A DNA stretch of 57,679 bases from the NCBI GenBank assembly GCA_037147235.1, contig JBAWVO010000002.1, positions 1 to 57,679 of the forward strand, read 5' to 3'. Of this stretch, positions 42,328-52,298 are shown piece after piece (within the stretch, counting starts at the first letter, position 1; each line of letters starts with the position of its first letter). The DNA is from JANXQG01 sp037147235 (GTDB taxonomy: Bacteria; Planctomycetota; Planctomycetia; Pirellulales; Thermoguttaceae). A program made the position numbers and the translations under genes. Under the pieces are notes generated by a model. The model was not told the DNA's origin and made no database searches. It worked only from the letters and a program-made list of their open reading frames with translations.

Positions 42328-42511
42328 CTGCCAACATCGCCCACCTTCCAGTGGGTGCATGTTGGTTGTATGCGAGGGCAACTGCCTCCGCAAGGTCTTC
42401 TGCCGCTGCCGGCAGAAGGACATCGATCCGCTCAATTTCCAAAGGGGCATCGAGCATATCGGAGGGGTTCCACCCCAATGGTCGAAAAATAATAATGACC
42501 GAATATTCCAT
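42308..42511 (-). CDS. Small protein of unknown function next to the integrase
   Basis: A 67-aa protein, MEYSVIIIFRPLGWNPSD..., then IERIDVLLPAAAEDLAEAVALAYNQHAPTGRWAML. A strong GGAGG six bases before the ATG supports it being translated. The AEAVALAYN stretch resembles EKAKAFARAYN in the next - strand gene, so the two may be distant paralogues. It overlaps the 3' end of the convergent integrase by about 20 nt. No function recognised; possibly an integrase accessory factor. Confidence 0.6.
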   Translation of the reverse strand: MEYSVIIIFRPLGWNPSDMLDAPLEIERIDVLLPAAAEDLAEAVALAYNQHAPTGRWAMLAANPSRQ

Positions 42512-42606
42512 TGTGTCCTCCAGTAGGTGATTGGGAGCTGCCCGGTACAGCCGGGCCCTGGAAGACTTCTGTCCTGGTTATTGACCGAGAAAAAGTATAC
42601 TTATGT

Positions 42607-42939
42607 TCAATCATCGTGCAAGCCCCCGCTAGCAAAAAATTTAGCGAGTCCGTAAGTCCTACAGGAGCAAGGCGCACGGACTTGCGCCCGCGCGATTTCG
42701 CTCGGGCAACAAGGCATCGCGGTCGCCGCAGAAACATTTTCTGACGTCGATAGCCATCGCTGACGGACTGCCAACTGGCGGTTGGCCTGACGTATCACGA
42801 CGGCACAGTGATCGTCGTGGTCGCAATTGTAGGCTCTGGCGAATGCCTTCGCCTTTTCCAAGGTCAGATCACGACACTTGACGGACATGCATGCAGAATC
42901 AAAAAAGATGCTGACAGCGTAAGCCTCGGGGTGGGGCAT
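42607..42939 (-). CDS. Small protein of unknown function, related to the 42308-42511 protein
   Basis: A 110-aa protein. MPHPEAYAVSIFFDSACMSVKCRD, then LTLEKAKAFARAYNCDHDDHCAVVIRQANRQLAVRQRW look like a folded domain; the last ~40 residues are less convincing. It shares the short A-x-A-x-A-Y-N pattern with the neighbouring small gene. GGAG lies 11 nt before the ATG, a weak ribosome site. The upstream CTCCG/CGGAG inverted arms (42951-42967) could be an operator. Function unknown. Confidence 0.5.
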   Translation of the reverse strand: MPHPEAYAVSIFFDSACMSVKCRDLTLEKAKAFARAYNCDHDDHCAVVIRQANRQLAVRQRWLSTSENVSAATAMPCCPSEIARAQVRAPCSCRTYGLAKFFASGGLHDD

Positions 42940-42950
42940 GATGTAGATAG

Positions 42951-42967
42951 CTCCGATATATACGGAG
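42951..42967. promoter_or_regulatory. Small inverted repeat upstream of a - strand gene
   Basis: CTCCG and CGGAG arms flank ATATATA, directly upstream of the - strand gene starting at 42939. Could be an operator or part of an AT-rich promoter; too short to be sure. Confidence 0.3.
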
Positions 42968-43799
42968 GCTGCGATGCGGTCGCAGTACCAGCGGCCTCAG
43001 GCCGGGTAATTGACAAGTGTCCAATTTATACAAAAGAACATTTATTGCAAGTGTCCCAAGGCACGTCCGAAGCAAAATTTCGCAATTGTGTGCCGTAAAC
43101 CTCATGGGCGCAAGGAATAAGGGTGAGAGGGAATTTTCCACGCGGCGACAGGGAATCGTGACCGACGGTGGAGAACTTGTTCGCATCAATCGCCACATGC
43201 AACGGCGCCCCGCGCTCAACGGGAACCACCGCCTGAGTGCCACGGTCCCAATGCGGGCCACGTCATCGCCGACAGCCTTCCAGCAACGATGGAGGGGATT
43301 GGCATTTGCAGTCAAAACCCGCTTGCTCATCATCGCCAGGATCTTGGCCGACGTGTCGTTCTTCTCGGCCGTGGGCGACGCTCGGTTGGGAGCGGCCCAA
43401 TGCCAGATCCTCGTCCTCTGCGGCCGAGCCCATGGTGACTGAAAACCTGTGAGTATTGGCCGGCCGGCCGAGCGTGGGTAGCCGGGGTTTCGGCCGGGGC
43501 GGCAGAAAAATCAGCGGTCTTTGCCGTCAGCCTTTTCCAAAACCGCCGAAATGGTACTAATCCGATGGTGGCCGGAATGGGTGTCTATAACGGGGGGCGG
43601 TTCTCTCGGCCCGGACGGCATCGGATCTGATTCTCCCGTTAAAGTCACGGCGGGAACAAAAGCAATGCCTGGTAGGGTTGAATCTGGCCGTTTGAGCGAG
43701 CAGCAAGAGTACACACTAGAAAATTGCCATTTCGACCCATCAGATTTCCCGCAATCGATAAGGTCGAACATAGAAACGAGTTCCGATTGGTCGACTCTC
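42968..43799. other. Gene-poor stretch between island ends
   Basis: No gene is supported. Short open frames exist on both strands (for example 43017-43442 + and 43511-43771 -) but none has a good ribosome site with a domain-like sequence. The - strand frame at 43511-43771 ends PPVIDTHSGHHRISTISAVLEK, vaguely like a ParB-type GHHR motif, and may be a decayed or real small gene. Probably remnants of earlier island content. Confidence 0.5.
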
Positions 43800-43805
43800 T
43801 ATAAT
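43800..43805 (+). promoter_or_regulatory. Possible -10 element for the defence operon
   Basis: A perfect TATAAT 100 nt before the first defence gene. No good -35 lies 16-18 nt upstream, so the call is weak. Confidence 0.35.
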
Positions 43806-43904
43806 TCGGATCACAAATATGGTAGGTTAATGGTTAGGAACATTTGGTCTCTTGTCCCGGTTGACCACGGGGTCGATGGCGGTAATTGAAAAAGCGAGCC
43901 CCCG

Positions 43905-46712
43905 ATGCCTTTTGCCCACCTACAGTTACGACCGGAAGCAAAGCTAATCAATGGTATCGACGACACTGTCGAGCTACCTAACGTCCTCAAACCCGGATGC
44001 TGGGAATCGGACATCAATCGCTTCTTTGACTTGACCTTTCCCACCGTGGCACTTCGGAAAGCCATCCGGACGGTAACCGAGCGTTTTGCGCAGCCAATGG
44101 GGGCGAAGGGATTATTCTTTATCGAAAAGCCCTATGGCACAGGAAAGTCCCACTTTCTGGTGACGATCCAGCACGTTCTCTCCGGCGAAACTGCCGCCCA
44201 ACAGTGGCTCCAAAAATGGCCGGCGACGGAGTTACCTCTACTTCCCGACGACTTAATAGTCTATTCGCACTCATTCGTCGAGCATAGCCCATTGGATCTC
44301 GTAAATGACGTACTTCTTAAGTGGCTTGGGCTACCAGAACAGCGTGATCGGATGGCAGACGTCCAACTGATCGACGAAATGATTACCAACTCGCCGTGGT
44401 TGGCAGGCCGTCGGTTGGTGCTGATTTTGGACGAACTGGCTCGGTGGTTCAGCAACCTGAAGGCGCAGGCAGGCGGCGATTCGCTGGTGGCACGCGCTGA
44501 AGCTTTTATTCAGGCTGCCGGCAACTACGCTAACCGTTCAGATAAACTCACGCTGATCGTTACGGCCCTGCCTGGTCTGTTGCCAAGCGATGTACAAGCG
44601 GTGATTGTCCGAAATGCTGTGCAACTTGAAATCAGAGCATCTGATCAGTTGAGTGTCGTTCTTCACCGTATCTTCGAGAACTACGACCCAAATAACACAC
44701 CACCGAGTGTCGCGGCCACGGTAGACGCCTTCCGTCAAGCTTACGGCCAGGCGGGGTTGCCCACTGGCGAGGTTGACGCGCTATGCGACGACTTACTCAA
44801 GTCGTACCCAATTCATCCAGACTTCGCCAAGTTGGTGTTGGAACGCTTTCCTAAAGGAAGTAATTTCCAGAACGAGCGTGGTGCATTGAACTACATTGCC
44901 CGAGTGGTCTCCTTGGCAGAAGACCGCCAGTCGCTGATCGTCACTCCCGCGCAGGCCGACGTTCGTGACGAGGTGATTCGCCGAAAGTTGGGTAGTGTCG
45001 ATGCCAGTGGCACCGATCTTCCCAAACTCGCGGCCGATGATCTAGGCACTATGCTCAATCCATCGCCGCTCCACGACCAGGTAATGGCAACGGTCGTCGG
45101 TTTCTCGCTGGTGTCGCAGCGCGACCCGGGGGCAACTCGTGAGGACATTCTAAGGGCATGTGTGGCTCCAGGCGTTTCCACAAATGATGTCTTGGCCAGC
45201 CTAAAGACCATTGCTGCCACCGAACATGTATGGCCAATGCAGGACCGCTATCTCGTCCGTGATCGCCGTAATCCCGCGAATACCGTGGCAACGCAGGCGC
45301 GTCGTGAACTACAGCGAAATAGAAAGCAGTACCAGGACTATCTCGCCGATACGAGCATTCGCGAGGTGTTTGGAGGCACCTCCTTGGTCTATAGCGATCT
45401 TGCTGCGTTTGGGCAAATGCTTGCAGCCGTTTCTCAAACGCAGAACCCGTATGACGTCAAATTCGTGATTTGCACGCGACGTCTTACGCCAGACGAGCGA
45501 AAAGCGTTCTTCCTTGCGAGGCCAAACGCCAACCTGTTCGTGATGCTTGAACCGATTGACGCCAGTTACGATCCACTGAATGACGATACCCTCCTTTTTG
45601 ACGTCGCCAGAACAGTTGCCGCCGGTCGATTACACTCCGAGTGCCGAGAAGCCAGCTTAATGGTTGAAGCGACCGCCTATCGCAAGGAGAGCGAGGTTGC
45701 GAGTACCCAGGTACGTGAGCGGCTACAAGGTGCCTACGGCCGGATGCTCCTGTGGAAGACTCAGCCACAGATTTACGACGAAATTGAAATCGACACGATC
45801 ACGCTGCGCGGCAAGAAGTTCACCTACGATCTAGCCCTTCAGGAACTCAAGGGGTTTGAGGGTGATCCTGAAACACACCGCCGCGACATCCTGACCAACA
45901 TGAATCGGCTAACAGGTCAGGCCATTCCTGTGGTCGAGCAGGTTTTCCGTGAAACACTCGGATTGCACGTGCCCGTTCCAAAAGACGTGGTTGGTGACAC
46001 GTTGATCCAAATGGCGAAAGAGAATGAGATCAGCTTGGTGCATCCCAATCATACCTACTGCGGAGCAGATGATGACTACGGCCAACTTACACGAAATCAG
46101 CGGATTGAACTAGGGCGATGTAAGGTGGCCGACCCTCTTCCGCAGCAGTCTTCAACCGTGGTCCATCCACCCCAGGGTACTGGAGGTGCCACGAGGTCTA
46201 ACACATCTTCTGGCGGTGGAATTAGTTCATCCGGCAGCCCACCGTGGGTACAAGGCACAATTGGCTTTGGTACTACGACCACGTCGCAGCAGGGCAGTGC
46301 TGGCTCGTCCGCCGGTACATCGATCTCCGGGCCTGGAGTTACGGCCACGCCGTCCAGCATTGTACAGCCGCAGGCAGCTATTGCAGTTGTAGAGAACATT
46401 CCGGCACTACCATACACGCAATTCCTGGCCGAAATCCGGTCCAGAGTGCCTGTCGGCTCGATTGTTGAGCATGCCGAGGTATCAATTGAGATCCAAGACA
46501 CACTCCAGCCGGTCGCGGCGGCGGATTGGGTGACCTATGCTGGCACGGTGGACAAACCGACAGACTTGGACCTGGCAATCAAACTGACTCGTCACACGCC
46601 TACGGCACAACCTGAACTCGAACAGTGGGTGGCCAGCCTACCCAATGTTCCAAATGCGGAATACCGAGCATTCCTGAAAGTTCTCAAACCGCTGGGAACG
46701 GGAGCGCAATAA
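43905..46712 (+). CDS. DUF499/BrxC-PglY-like defence ATPase
   Basis: A 935-aa P-loop protein. Walker A PYGTGKSHFL (residues 76-85), Walker B LVLILDELARW (D176/E177). The DLTFPTVALRKAIRTVTERFAQPMGAKGLFFIEKPYGTGK start and the later FVICTRRLTPDERKAFFLARPNANLFVMLEP block fit the DUF499 family, related to BrxC/PglY of BREX and phage-growth-limitation systems. Residues ~735-830 are a Gly/Ser/Thr-rich linker, then a small C-terminal domain (YTQFLAEIRSRVPVGSIVEHAEVSIE). Proteins of this family probably coordinate recognition of foreign DNA in defence. It opens a five-gene operon; the next start overlaps its stop by 1 nt (TAATG). Usual BrxC length is ~1,200 aa, so this is a compact form. Confidence 0.85.
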   Translation: MPFAHLQLRPEAKLINGIDDTVELPNVLKPGCWESDINRFFDLTFPTVALRKAIRTVTERFAQPMGAKGLFFIEKPYGTGKSHFLVTIQHVLSGETAAQQWLQKWPATELPLLPDDLIVYSHSFVEHSPLDLVNDVLLKWLGLPEQRDRMADVQLIDEMITNSPWLAGRRLVLILDELARWFSNLKAQAGGDSLVARAEAFIQAAGNYANRSDKLTLIVTALPGLLPSDVQAVIVRNAVQLEIRASDQLSVVLHRIFENYDPNNTPPSVAATVDAFRQAYGQAGLPTGEVDALCDDLLKSYPIHPDFAKLVLERFPKGSNFQNERGALNYIARVVSLAEDRQSLIVTPAQADVRDEVIRRKLGSVDASGTDLPKLAADDLGTMLNPSPLHDQVMATVVGFSLVSQRDPGATREDILRACVAPGVSTNDVLASLKTIAATEHVWPMQDRYLVRDRRNPANTVATQARRELQRNRKQYQDYLADTSIREVFGGTSLVYSDLAAFGQMLAAVSQTQNPYDVKFVICTRRLTPDERKAFFLARPNANLFVMLEPIDASYDPLNDDTLLFDVARTVAAGRLHSECREASLMVEATAYRKESEVASTQVRERLQGAYGRMLLWKTQPQIYDEIEIDTITLRGKKFTYDLALQELKGFEGDPETHRRDILTNMNRLTGQAIPVVEQVFRETLGLHVPVPKDVVGDTLIQMAKENEISLVHPNHTYCGADDDYGQLTRNQRIELGRCKVADPLPQQSSTVVHPPQGTGGATRSNTSSGGGISSSGSPPWVQGTIGFGTTTTSQQGSAGSSAGTSISGPGVTATPSSIVQPQAAIAVVENIPALPYTQFLAEIRSRVPVGSIVEHAEVSIEIQDTLQPVAAADWVTYAGTVDKPTDLDLAIKLTRHTPTAQPELEQWVASLPNVPNAEYRAFLKVLKPLGTGAQ

Positions 46713-47767
46713 TGGCAGTACCCAAGGATTTGTGGACCCCTGCGATCCTCGATAGTTATCTTGCCGCGCCGGCACCCATCGAGTGGGTTTTTGGGCGGCT
46801 GAGACAAGCCTTCGACGATGTACGGTACAGGCAGGCTATTCAGGCGAATTCCATTCCAGCTTGGCTGTTGAATGCGGAATGTGAGGCTGCCGCATTGGAG
46901 ATGTCCCTAGTGGCGGCCGGCGGCATGATCTACGATGAGTTCCTTCAGCCTCCACCAGTCGACCGCGACATTGGTAGCGTGTTGCAATCCTCCCCGTGTT
47001 GTGTCCTTCTGCTCGATGGCTTGTCGCTTCGTGAAATACCGGAGATCCTTGATCGTGCTGCACAGACCCCCAACTGCTCGGTCACCCGCATAACATGGGC
47101 GTTGGCAGCCACGCCTGCCGACACGACACACTTCCGCCAGCAGCGACTCCAAATGGGCGGTGCCAACATCACACAGCTCGCCACTCCGATGTCGCAACTC
47201 GGGGTGACATACCGCGTGCAACGTAGCCAAGTGGATATTCTGGAACCAGTTTCCCCCACGGATCGAAAGGTGTTTGTCTGGTCGCAGTTCCCCGACGCTA
47301 CATTTGGGGACGAGTCGGCAAAACACCTAGGCCACTTCACTACGACTATCGTTCCTGGCTTGCGGCAAGTATGGAACAACGTGCTGATGCGTCTCGGCAA
47401 GCGGCGAATAATTATCACGTCCGATCACGGCTATCTCTTACGTGACCGGGCAGCGGACTCCTCGCTGGGGCCGGAATTGTGGGAAGTTTGCCCTGCCTGG
47501 AATCCATCGCAAGCGGATCAAAAGACGTTCCGGCAGCGATTCAACCAGATCTTTGGCGGCGGCCGATTCGTTGATCGTGAACTGACCCAGGACGAACTGT
47601 CTGAGATTCCAGATCGTCGGATTATTAAGACTTTCCAGAAAAATTATAAGACTTATACCACGGTGCTTGGCCGCTTCTTCTGGCGGGCTGGCGGCGCAGC
47701 CTTCGACCATGATGGTCTTTCACTTCTTGAGAACATCGTGCCGTGGATAGAATTAGAGATTGGGTAA
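46712..47767 (+). CDS. PglZ-like protein (alkaline-phosphatase superfamily)
   Basis: A 351-aa protein. CCVLLLDGLSLREIPEIL holds the metal/nucleophile loop (D102, S105) and RRIIITSDHGYLLRD (SDHGY, 237-241) the second metal site, the two hallmarks of PglZ/alkaline-phosphatase-fold proteins in BREX and Pgl systems. The N-terminal ~90 residues (DLWTPAILDSYLAAPAPIEWVFGRLRQAFDD) are helical. Shorter than standard PglZ (~800 aa), so only the core is kept. TAATG junctions on both sides couple it to the ATPase and to the methylase. Role in defence is inferred from family and context. Confidence 0.78.
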   Translation: MAVPKDLWTPAILDSYLAAPAPIEWVFGRLRQAFDDVRYRQAIQANSIPAWLLNAECEAAALEMSLVAAGGMIYDEFLQPPPVDRDIGSVLQSSPCCVLLLDGLSLREIPEILDRAAQTPNCSVTRITWALAATPADTTHFRQQRLQMGGANITQLATPMSQLGVTYRVQRSQVDILEPVSPTDRKVFVWSQFPDATFGDESAKHLGHFTTTIVPGLRQVWNNVLMRLGKRRIIITSDHGYLLRDRAADSSLGPELWEVCPAWNPSQADQKTFRQRFNQIFGGGRFVDRELTQDELSEIPDRRIIKTFQKNYKTYTTVLGRFFWRAGGAAFDHDGLSLLENIVPWIELEIG

Positions 47768-50700
47768 TGCCGGTTATGACGAACCACCTGCGACAAATCG
47801 ACATCGGCTTCCCCATTCCTGAGGTGAACGCTCTAGCATTACCCGAACGCAAGGTTTTCAAACCCATTTACCAGATGGGCAAATGGTTTGCGCGCCGGTC
47901 GTCGGCTGTATTTCGAGCGATGCTATTGGCCGCCGCTCTGCCAGCAGAGCCTCCCGATGATTTTAAGCAATGTATCCGTGCGATGATTAAAGAACGTCGG
48001 CGCGACACAGCCCCGGAACCAACCGATGAGGAAGTGAACGCAGAGTCGCGGCGTTTATACTTGATGGCGATGTTCTATCGCAACAACCAGGAGAACCCGT
48101 ACACCAAGGGCCTGATTGTTCTCGACCCCTTCATGGGCGGCGGCACGACGGTTGTCGAAGCCGCCAGGCTTGGCATGAAACCGATTGGCGTTGACGTAAA
48201 TCCTGTTGCCTGGTTCATTGCCAAAACCGAATTAGAGCCGGTGAGCATTTCGCTGTTAAAGGACGCCTTTGAGCAATTACGGAATCGGCCCGTGGTTTTG
48301 CCGATCGCGACTCCCGTTGATGTACCAACTACGCTCGAGAAGTTCATCAAACACTGGTACACAACCCGCTGCCCATCATGCGGAGGCGACGCGGAACTGA
48401 TTTATGCGCTTTGGGTCAAGCAGGATCGTTGTCTGAATGTTCTTTGCGATTCGCCTGTCGTGCGGTTCTTCAAGACTTATTTGGTCGCACAGAAGGAATT
48501 GCGGATATCGTACATCGAGGATTGCATCTGTCCTGCATGTTCCACGGCGGAAGAACCCAAGACCTTTGATTGGGAAATCGAGCCGGCTTCACTTCTTTTT
48601 CTCCCCGGTGGTGCAAATCAGATTGGCGTCTCAGGGTGGGATGCTGGCTCGAATCGCAAAACGCACGGGGGTGGGCACAAGATCCGATGGGCTTATGCTG
48701 CTTGGCCTGGCCCCGTTCAGTGCCCGCACTGCCACAGCGATGCGATGCCTACGCATCGGCTAGTACTGGAGGCGATGACGCGCAGTGATGGCAAGGAGCA
48801 ACGCACCTACCGTCGAGATCTCATTGCCACGTCTGCCGGGCACCCTGTTGTGAACGGCAAACAAATCGTCCAGGGTAAGAGAGGCAACAAGCTTGCGGGC
48901 AAAGAACTGCCGAAGGTCGTGCAAATCACCGTGATCCACAACCCTAAGGATCAGGCTCTTTGGGAGTACCGTGGCGAGTTGCCAACCGATGATACTGCAA
49001 CTCGCGCATGGTTCGACCGACCGAAGAAAACGGATGATGGATCGCTTAATGGGATAATCCCTCCTCGGCCATACGTGCCCATGCCGAACGGCTCAAAACT
49101 CTACTTGGACGAAGGCCCAGAGCATGGTGGCCAATATTTGTGTTCGGGTGCTCAGCCGCATGTTTCCGCGGTTTTTGATGCTGGGACGAAACGATTGCAA
49201 CAACACGGTCGCCCCACTCCTTTCGAGATGGAATGCTACGCGATCGAAGGCTACTGTCCAATCTGTGCCGCCGCCGCCAAGGGGCAACCTAAAGGGACCA
49301 ACGGAGAGAGTCTGCCATTATTTGAAGGGGACGAAACTCAAGACGAAGCAATTGAAGCATTGCGGTTAGACAGCGTTTCGATCAGGTGGCACTCAACGAA
49401 CACACAACGGGAATATTCTAGCCTACCGATGGTTGCCGCCAACTTCCGGTTCTTCAAGACTCCCGACCCCGCTGACCTACGGCGCATTCAGCAAGCGGGC
49501 GTACTCTGGCATCAAGTTCAGGTCGAGGACGGCGTGGTCTGGCCCAAGGGCCACGCGATTCCCTACGGATACAATACACGGGTCGGCAACGACCTATGGG
49601 TACATGGTTACCATGATTGGTCCGACATGTTCTTTCACAGGCAGTTATTATGCTTGTCTCAGATCATCACGTCGCTGTCTTGCATGCCAAAGTGGTCGGA
49701 TGAATCATGCATGGACACTGTTCTCAAGTTGCAGGAATTGCTGCTCTTGCCGTTCACTCGCGCTCTGGAAGGAAGCAATCAGTTCTGTCGGTACGCCACC
49801 AATCGCAATGAGGTCAAAGGGATACTGGCGCGTCACGATTTCCAACCGAAGTGTACGCCCGTCGAAGGCAACCCGTGGGGCGGAACCATCGGCAGCTCCA
49901 CGATGACAGGATTGTATAGCATTCTCTTAGATGGAATGACGTTTGCAGCGGCTCCGTATGACGAAGCCAGACTCTCAAGCGATGGTAAATCCGATGACAA
50001 TATTTACTTGTCAATTCCTCAGCATGGTGCTGTACCTGAGTTGCCCTGGCGTCCCCGAACACCCGGACAGGAACAACTTCTCGAGCAAGCCATCGCAACA
50101 ACTGCACGGCAAGGATCGCTTTCCGAGGAGCTCGCAAGGGTCTGTGCTCGTCCTGCCGTAACCCGAAAAGGAGACGCCTTCTACCCGTGGGATGGTTTAT
50201 CGGATTCTTTGTTACGAGACATGAAGAGCCGATCCGATTTCTTATCCTTGAAGGAGCATCCGGGGCGTACTATCGGTGTGGCTTGTTGTGATTGCCGTTC
50301 ACTTCGGTTCGTTCCTGACGCAACGGTCGATCTGGTTATTACCGATCCGCCCTTTGGTGACAATGTTAACTACAGCGAACTGTCGGACTTCTTCTATGTT
50401 TGGATGGCGGGGATTCTCAAAGGTCGCTATCTTGATTCCAGCGGCAATGATCTATTTGATCGCTGGGAAGATGAGATTGTGCCACGTGACAGGGCTGAGC
50501 GGGATGCGATCGCTTTTGCCGAGGATCCCGAACTGCCCCCGAATTTTGTACGGCGAAAACGGCTGTTACAGACACCCAAGAAAGCTGAAATTATCGAGAG
50601 TCGGGCTGCTCAGCAGACGAAGACTGCACGCGACTACAATGATGCCCTGCGACTCGCCTTCGCGGAAGCTCACCGCAAGTTGAAGCCGGACGGACTGATG

Positions 50701-51837
50701 GCGTTCACATTCCACCACAACGACGTTCGGGCTTGGTGGGCTGTCATCGCGGCACTGCTCGAGTGTGTTGCGGTCGAGAATAACGGATTCCACCTGCGGT
50801 CTGTATATCCAATTGTCGGCGAAGCGGAAACCACCACTCATCATCATGAAAAGCAGAACGCGACGTTCGATATCATTCACGTATGCCATAAACGGACGAC
50901 ATTGCCAACGACAATAAAATGGGCTGTGTTCCGCCGTAAGGTCCGCGAAGCCGTGCGTAGGAAGCGAGATGAGTTATTGTCGATTCCCGCATATAACCCG
51001 CAAGAAGGTGGCTACGTCAGCCGCAATGATTTACGAATGATCCTGCTGGGTGTCGGGTTTCAGCTATACAGCGAACATTACGGACGTGTAGAGTTTCCGG
51101 AGGGATTCTTGCGACAAGCCCAAGCCTCGCCGCGCGGGCGTAAAGCCAAACACTCGATTCAGGACGCGGCGAGAATGTTGTTTGAGGAAGTAGGGGAGGA
51201 TGTCAGGCGCGAGACTAACCCATCGGACGATCCGGCGGCCCGGAATCTCCGAGAGATAGCCTATGCGATCGATGAGATTCGGGACGAAATCGAACACGAA
51301 CAAACGAACCCACTGCCGGCCGAATTGGAAAGTCTCGCTGGTGAAGTGGACCGCGTTAGCCGCTACTACTTCAAATATCTGCTTCCCGAACACGGGCGAA
51401 CGATCAAGTTTGACGATTTGAAGCAACTCGAGTATCGTACTGGTGTCGCCGTTCCCGATCTCTTGGCCGCTGATGTTCTCACGACTCGCTCTAAGGGTCG
51501 TATCTATGAGGTCAAGCGGCCGCACGAGCGGTATCGTCGGCTACGCGATCGTTTTGTCGATAGGCGTCCACCCTTGGGCGTACTCGATCGTGCCCATTTC
51601 CTGATTGGAGCCATCGATGATGCCATCTGGGCCGAACGGGCTGGTGTGCAGACCGTACCGATCGATCAATTCCTTGTTGACGGTCGTCCTATGGATGAAG
51701 CTTGGGCGGATTGGAAGGACCAACTGACGGCAGCGATTCGCATGGTCGCAGCGCACGTCGAGGACGAGGAAACCAAAACGGCATGTGGCCGTGCCCTAAA
51801 GTGGCTGGCGCCGGGCCTGGAGTTGTTTGGATCATGA
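47767..51837 (+). CDS. DUF1156 Zn-ribbon adenine-specific DNA methylase (PglXI-like)
   Basis: A 1,356-aa methyltransferase. The N-terminal DUF1156 block (IDIGFPIPEVNALALPERKVFKPIYQMGKWFARRSSAVFRAMLLAA) precedes the SAM-binding DPFMGGGTTVVEAARLGMKPIGVDVNPVAWF at ~119-150. Multiple Cys clusters (CPSCGG ~201, CPAC ~255, CPHC ~318, CPIC ~497) form Zn-ribbons. The catalytic ITDPPFGDNVNYSELSDFFYVW is at ~857-878. The C-terminal ~350 residues are a helical/targeting region. Such enzymes, the PglXI of BREX type 3 and the Hma methylase, mark host DNA. Start ATG 47767 overlaps the previous stop; a GTG at 47743 is rejected. Confidence 0.9.
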   Translation: MPVMTNHLRQIDIGFPIPEVNALALPERKVFKPIYQMGKWFARRSSAVFRAMLLAAALPAEPPDDFKQCIRAMIKERRRDTAPEPTDEEVNAESRRLYLMAMFYRNNQENPYTKGLIVLDPFMGGGTTVVEAARLGMKPIGVDVNPVAWFIAKTELEPVSISLLKDAFEQLRNRPVVLPIATPVDVPTTLEKFIKHWYTTRCPSCGGDAELIYALWVKQDRCLNVLCDSPVVRFFKTYLVAQKELRISYIEDCICPACSTAEEPKTFDWEIEPASLLFLPGGANQIGVSGWDAGSNRKTHGGGHKIRWAYAAWPGPVQCPHCHSDAMPTHRLVLEAMTRSDGKEQRTYRRDLIATSAGHPVVNGKQIVQGKRGNKLAGKELPKVVQITVIHNPKDQALWEYRGELPTDDTATRAWFDRPKKTDDGSLNGIIPPRPYVPMPNGSKLYLDEGPEHGGQYLCSGAQPHVSAVFDAGTKRLQQHGRPTPFEMECYAIEGYCPICAAAAKGQPKGTNGESLPLFEGDETQDEAIEALRLDSVSIRWHSTNTQREYSSLPMVAANFRFFKTPDPADLRRIQQAGVLWHQVQVEDGVVWPKGHAIPYGYNTRVGNDLWVHGYHDWSDMFFHRQLLCLSQIITSLSCMPKWSDESCMDTVLKLQELLLLPFTRALEGSNQFCRYATNRNEVKGILARHDFQPKCTPVEGNPWGGTIGSSTMTGLYSILLDGMTFAAAPYDEARLSSDGKSDDNIYLSIPQHGAVPELPWRPRTPGQEQLLEQAIATTARQGSLSEELARVCARPAVTRKGDAFYPWDGLSDSLLRDMKSRSDFLSLKEHPGRTIGVACCDCRSLRFVPDATVDLVITDPPFGDNVNYSELSDFFYVWMAGILKGRYLDSSGNDLFDRWEDEIVPRDRAERDAIAFAEDPELPPNFVRRKRLLQTPKKAEIIESRAAQQTKTARDYNDALRLAFAEAHRKLKPDGLMAFTFHHNDVRAWWAVIAALLECVAVENNGFHLRSVYPIVGEAETTTHHHEKQNATFDIIHVCHKRTTLPTTIKWAVFRRKVREAVRRKRDELLSIPAYNPQEGGYVSRNDLRMILLGVGFQLYSEHYGRVEFPEGFLRQAQASPRGRKAKHSIQDAARMLFEEVGEDVRRETNPSDDPAARNLREIAYAIDEIRDEIEHEQTNPLPAELESLAGEVDRVSRYYFKYLLPEHGRTIKFDDLKQLEYRTGVAVPDLLAADVLTTRSKGRIYEVKRPHERYRRLRDRFVDRRPPLGVLDRAHFLIGAIDDAIWAERAGVQTVPIDQFLVDGRPMDEAWADWKDQLTAAIRMVAAHVEDEETKTACGRALKWLAPGLELFGS

Positions 51838-52295
51838 GATTTCTGACCGGTTACAATCTGATCGAATTGTCGGCGACCAACCTCCGCCGTCCGCGCGACC
51901 CGCGTGCGGTCGGCCTTCCCACGCAGGTTATAGGCTTTTTGGATCTCATGCGAGCTTTTCAATCCGGGGCAATTGATTCTTGGTCGTACGGCTCGGAACT
52001 GACAGTCGTGGGAGTTGAACAGTTCTTGCGCAATGCGGCAGACCCCGTCGAAATGGCAAAGTATATCCACGACAGGATTCTCTATGATCAGCGAGTGTAT
52101 CGTGGTCTCGGGAAATTGGAAGCGTCGCTCGTGATTGTTTGCGACGGTGAGTTCGATGTAGGACAGCACACTTTCCAGTTGCGGATTGGCCAGATGCGAC
52201 TGCCTCTAGGCCTGCTGTTTGTCGCCCAACCCCAGATATTGCCCGGCGAGGGTAACCAACGCGGCTATCATGTGCCGTTCAAGCTAAGCGGTTGA
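51834..52295 (+). CDS. Small conserved-looking defence-operon protein of unknown function
   Basis: A 153-aa protein: MRFLTGYNLIELSATNLRRPRDPRAVGLPTQVIGFLDLMRAFQSG..., LTVVGVEQFLRNAADPVEMAKYIHDRILYDQRVYRGLGKL, and IGQMRLPLGLLFVAQPQILPG. It looks folded and has no recognised domain. ATG 51834 overlaps the methylase stop by 4 nt (ATGA) and the helicase follows after 3 nt, so it is an integral operon member. It could be a structural adaptor between methylase and helicase. It should not be confused with BrxA or BrxF, which it does not resemble in any motif I can see. Confidence 0.75.
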   Translation: MRFLTGYNLIELSATNLRRPRDPRAVGLPTQVIGFLDLMRAFQSGAIDSWSYGSELTVVGVEQFLRNAADPVEMAKYIHDRILYDQRVYRGLGKLEASLVIVCDGEFDVGQHTFQLRIGQMRLPLGLLFVAQPQILPGEGNQRGYHVPFKLSG

Positions 52296-52298
52296 GCC

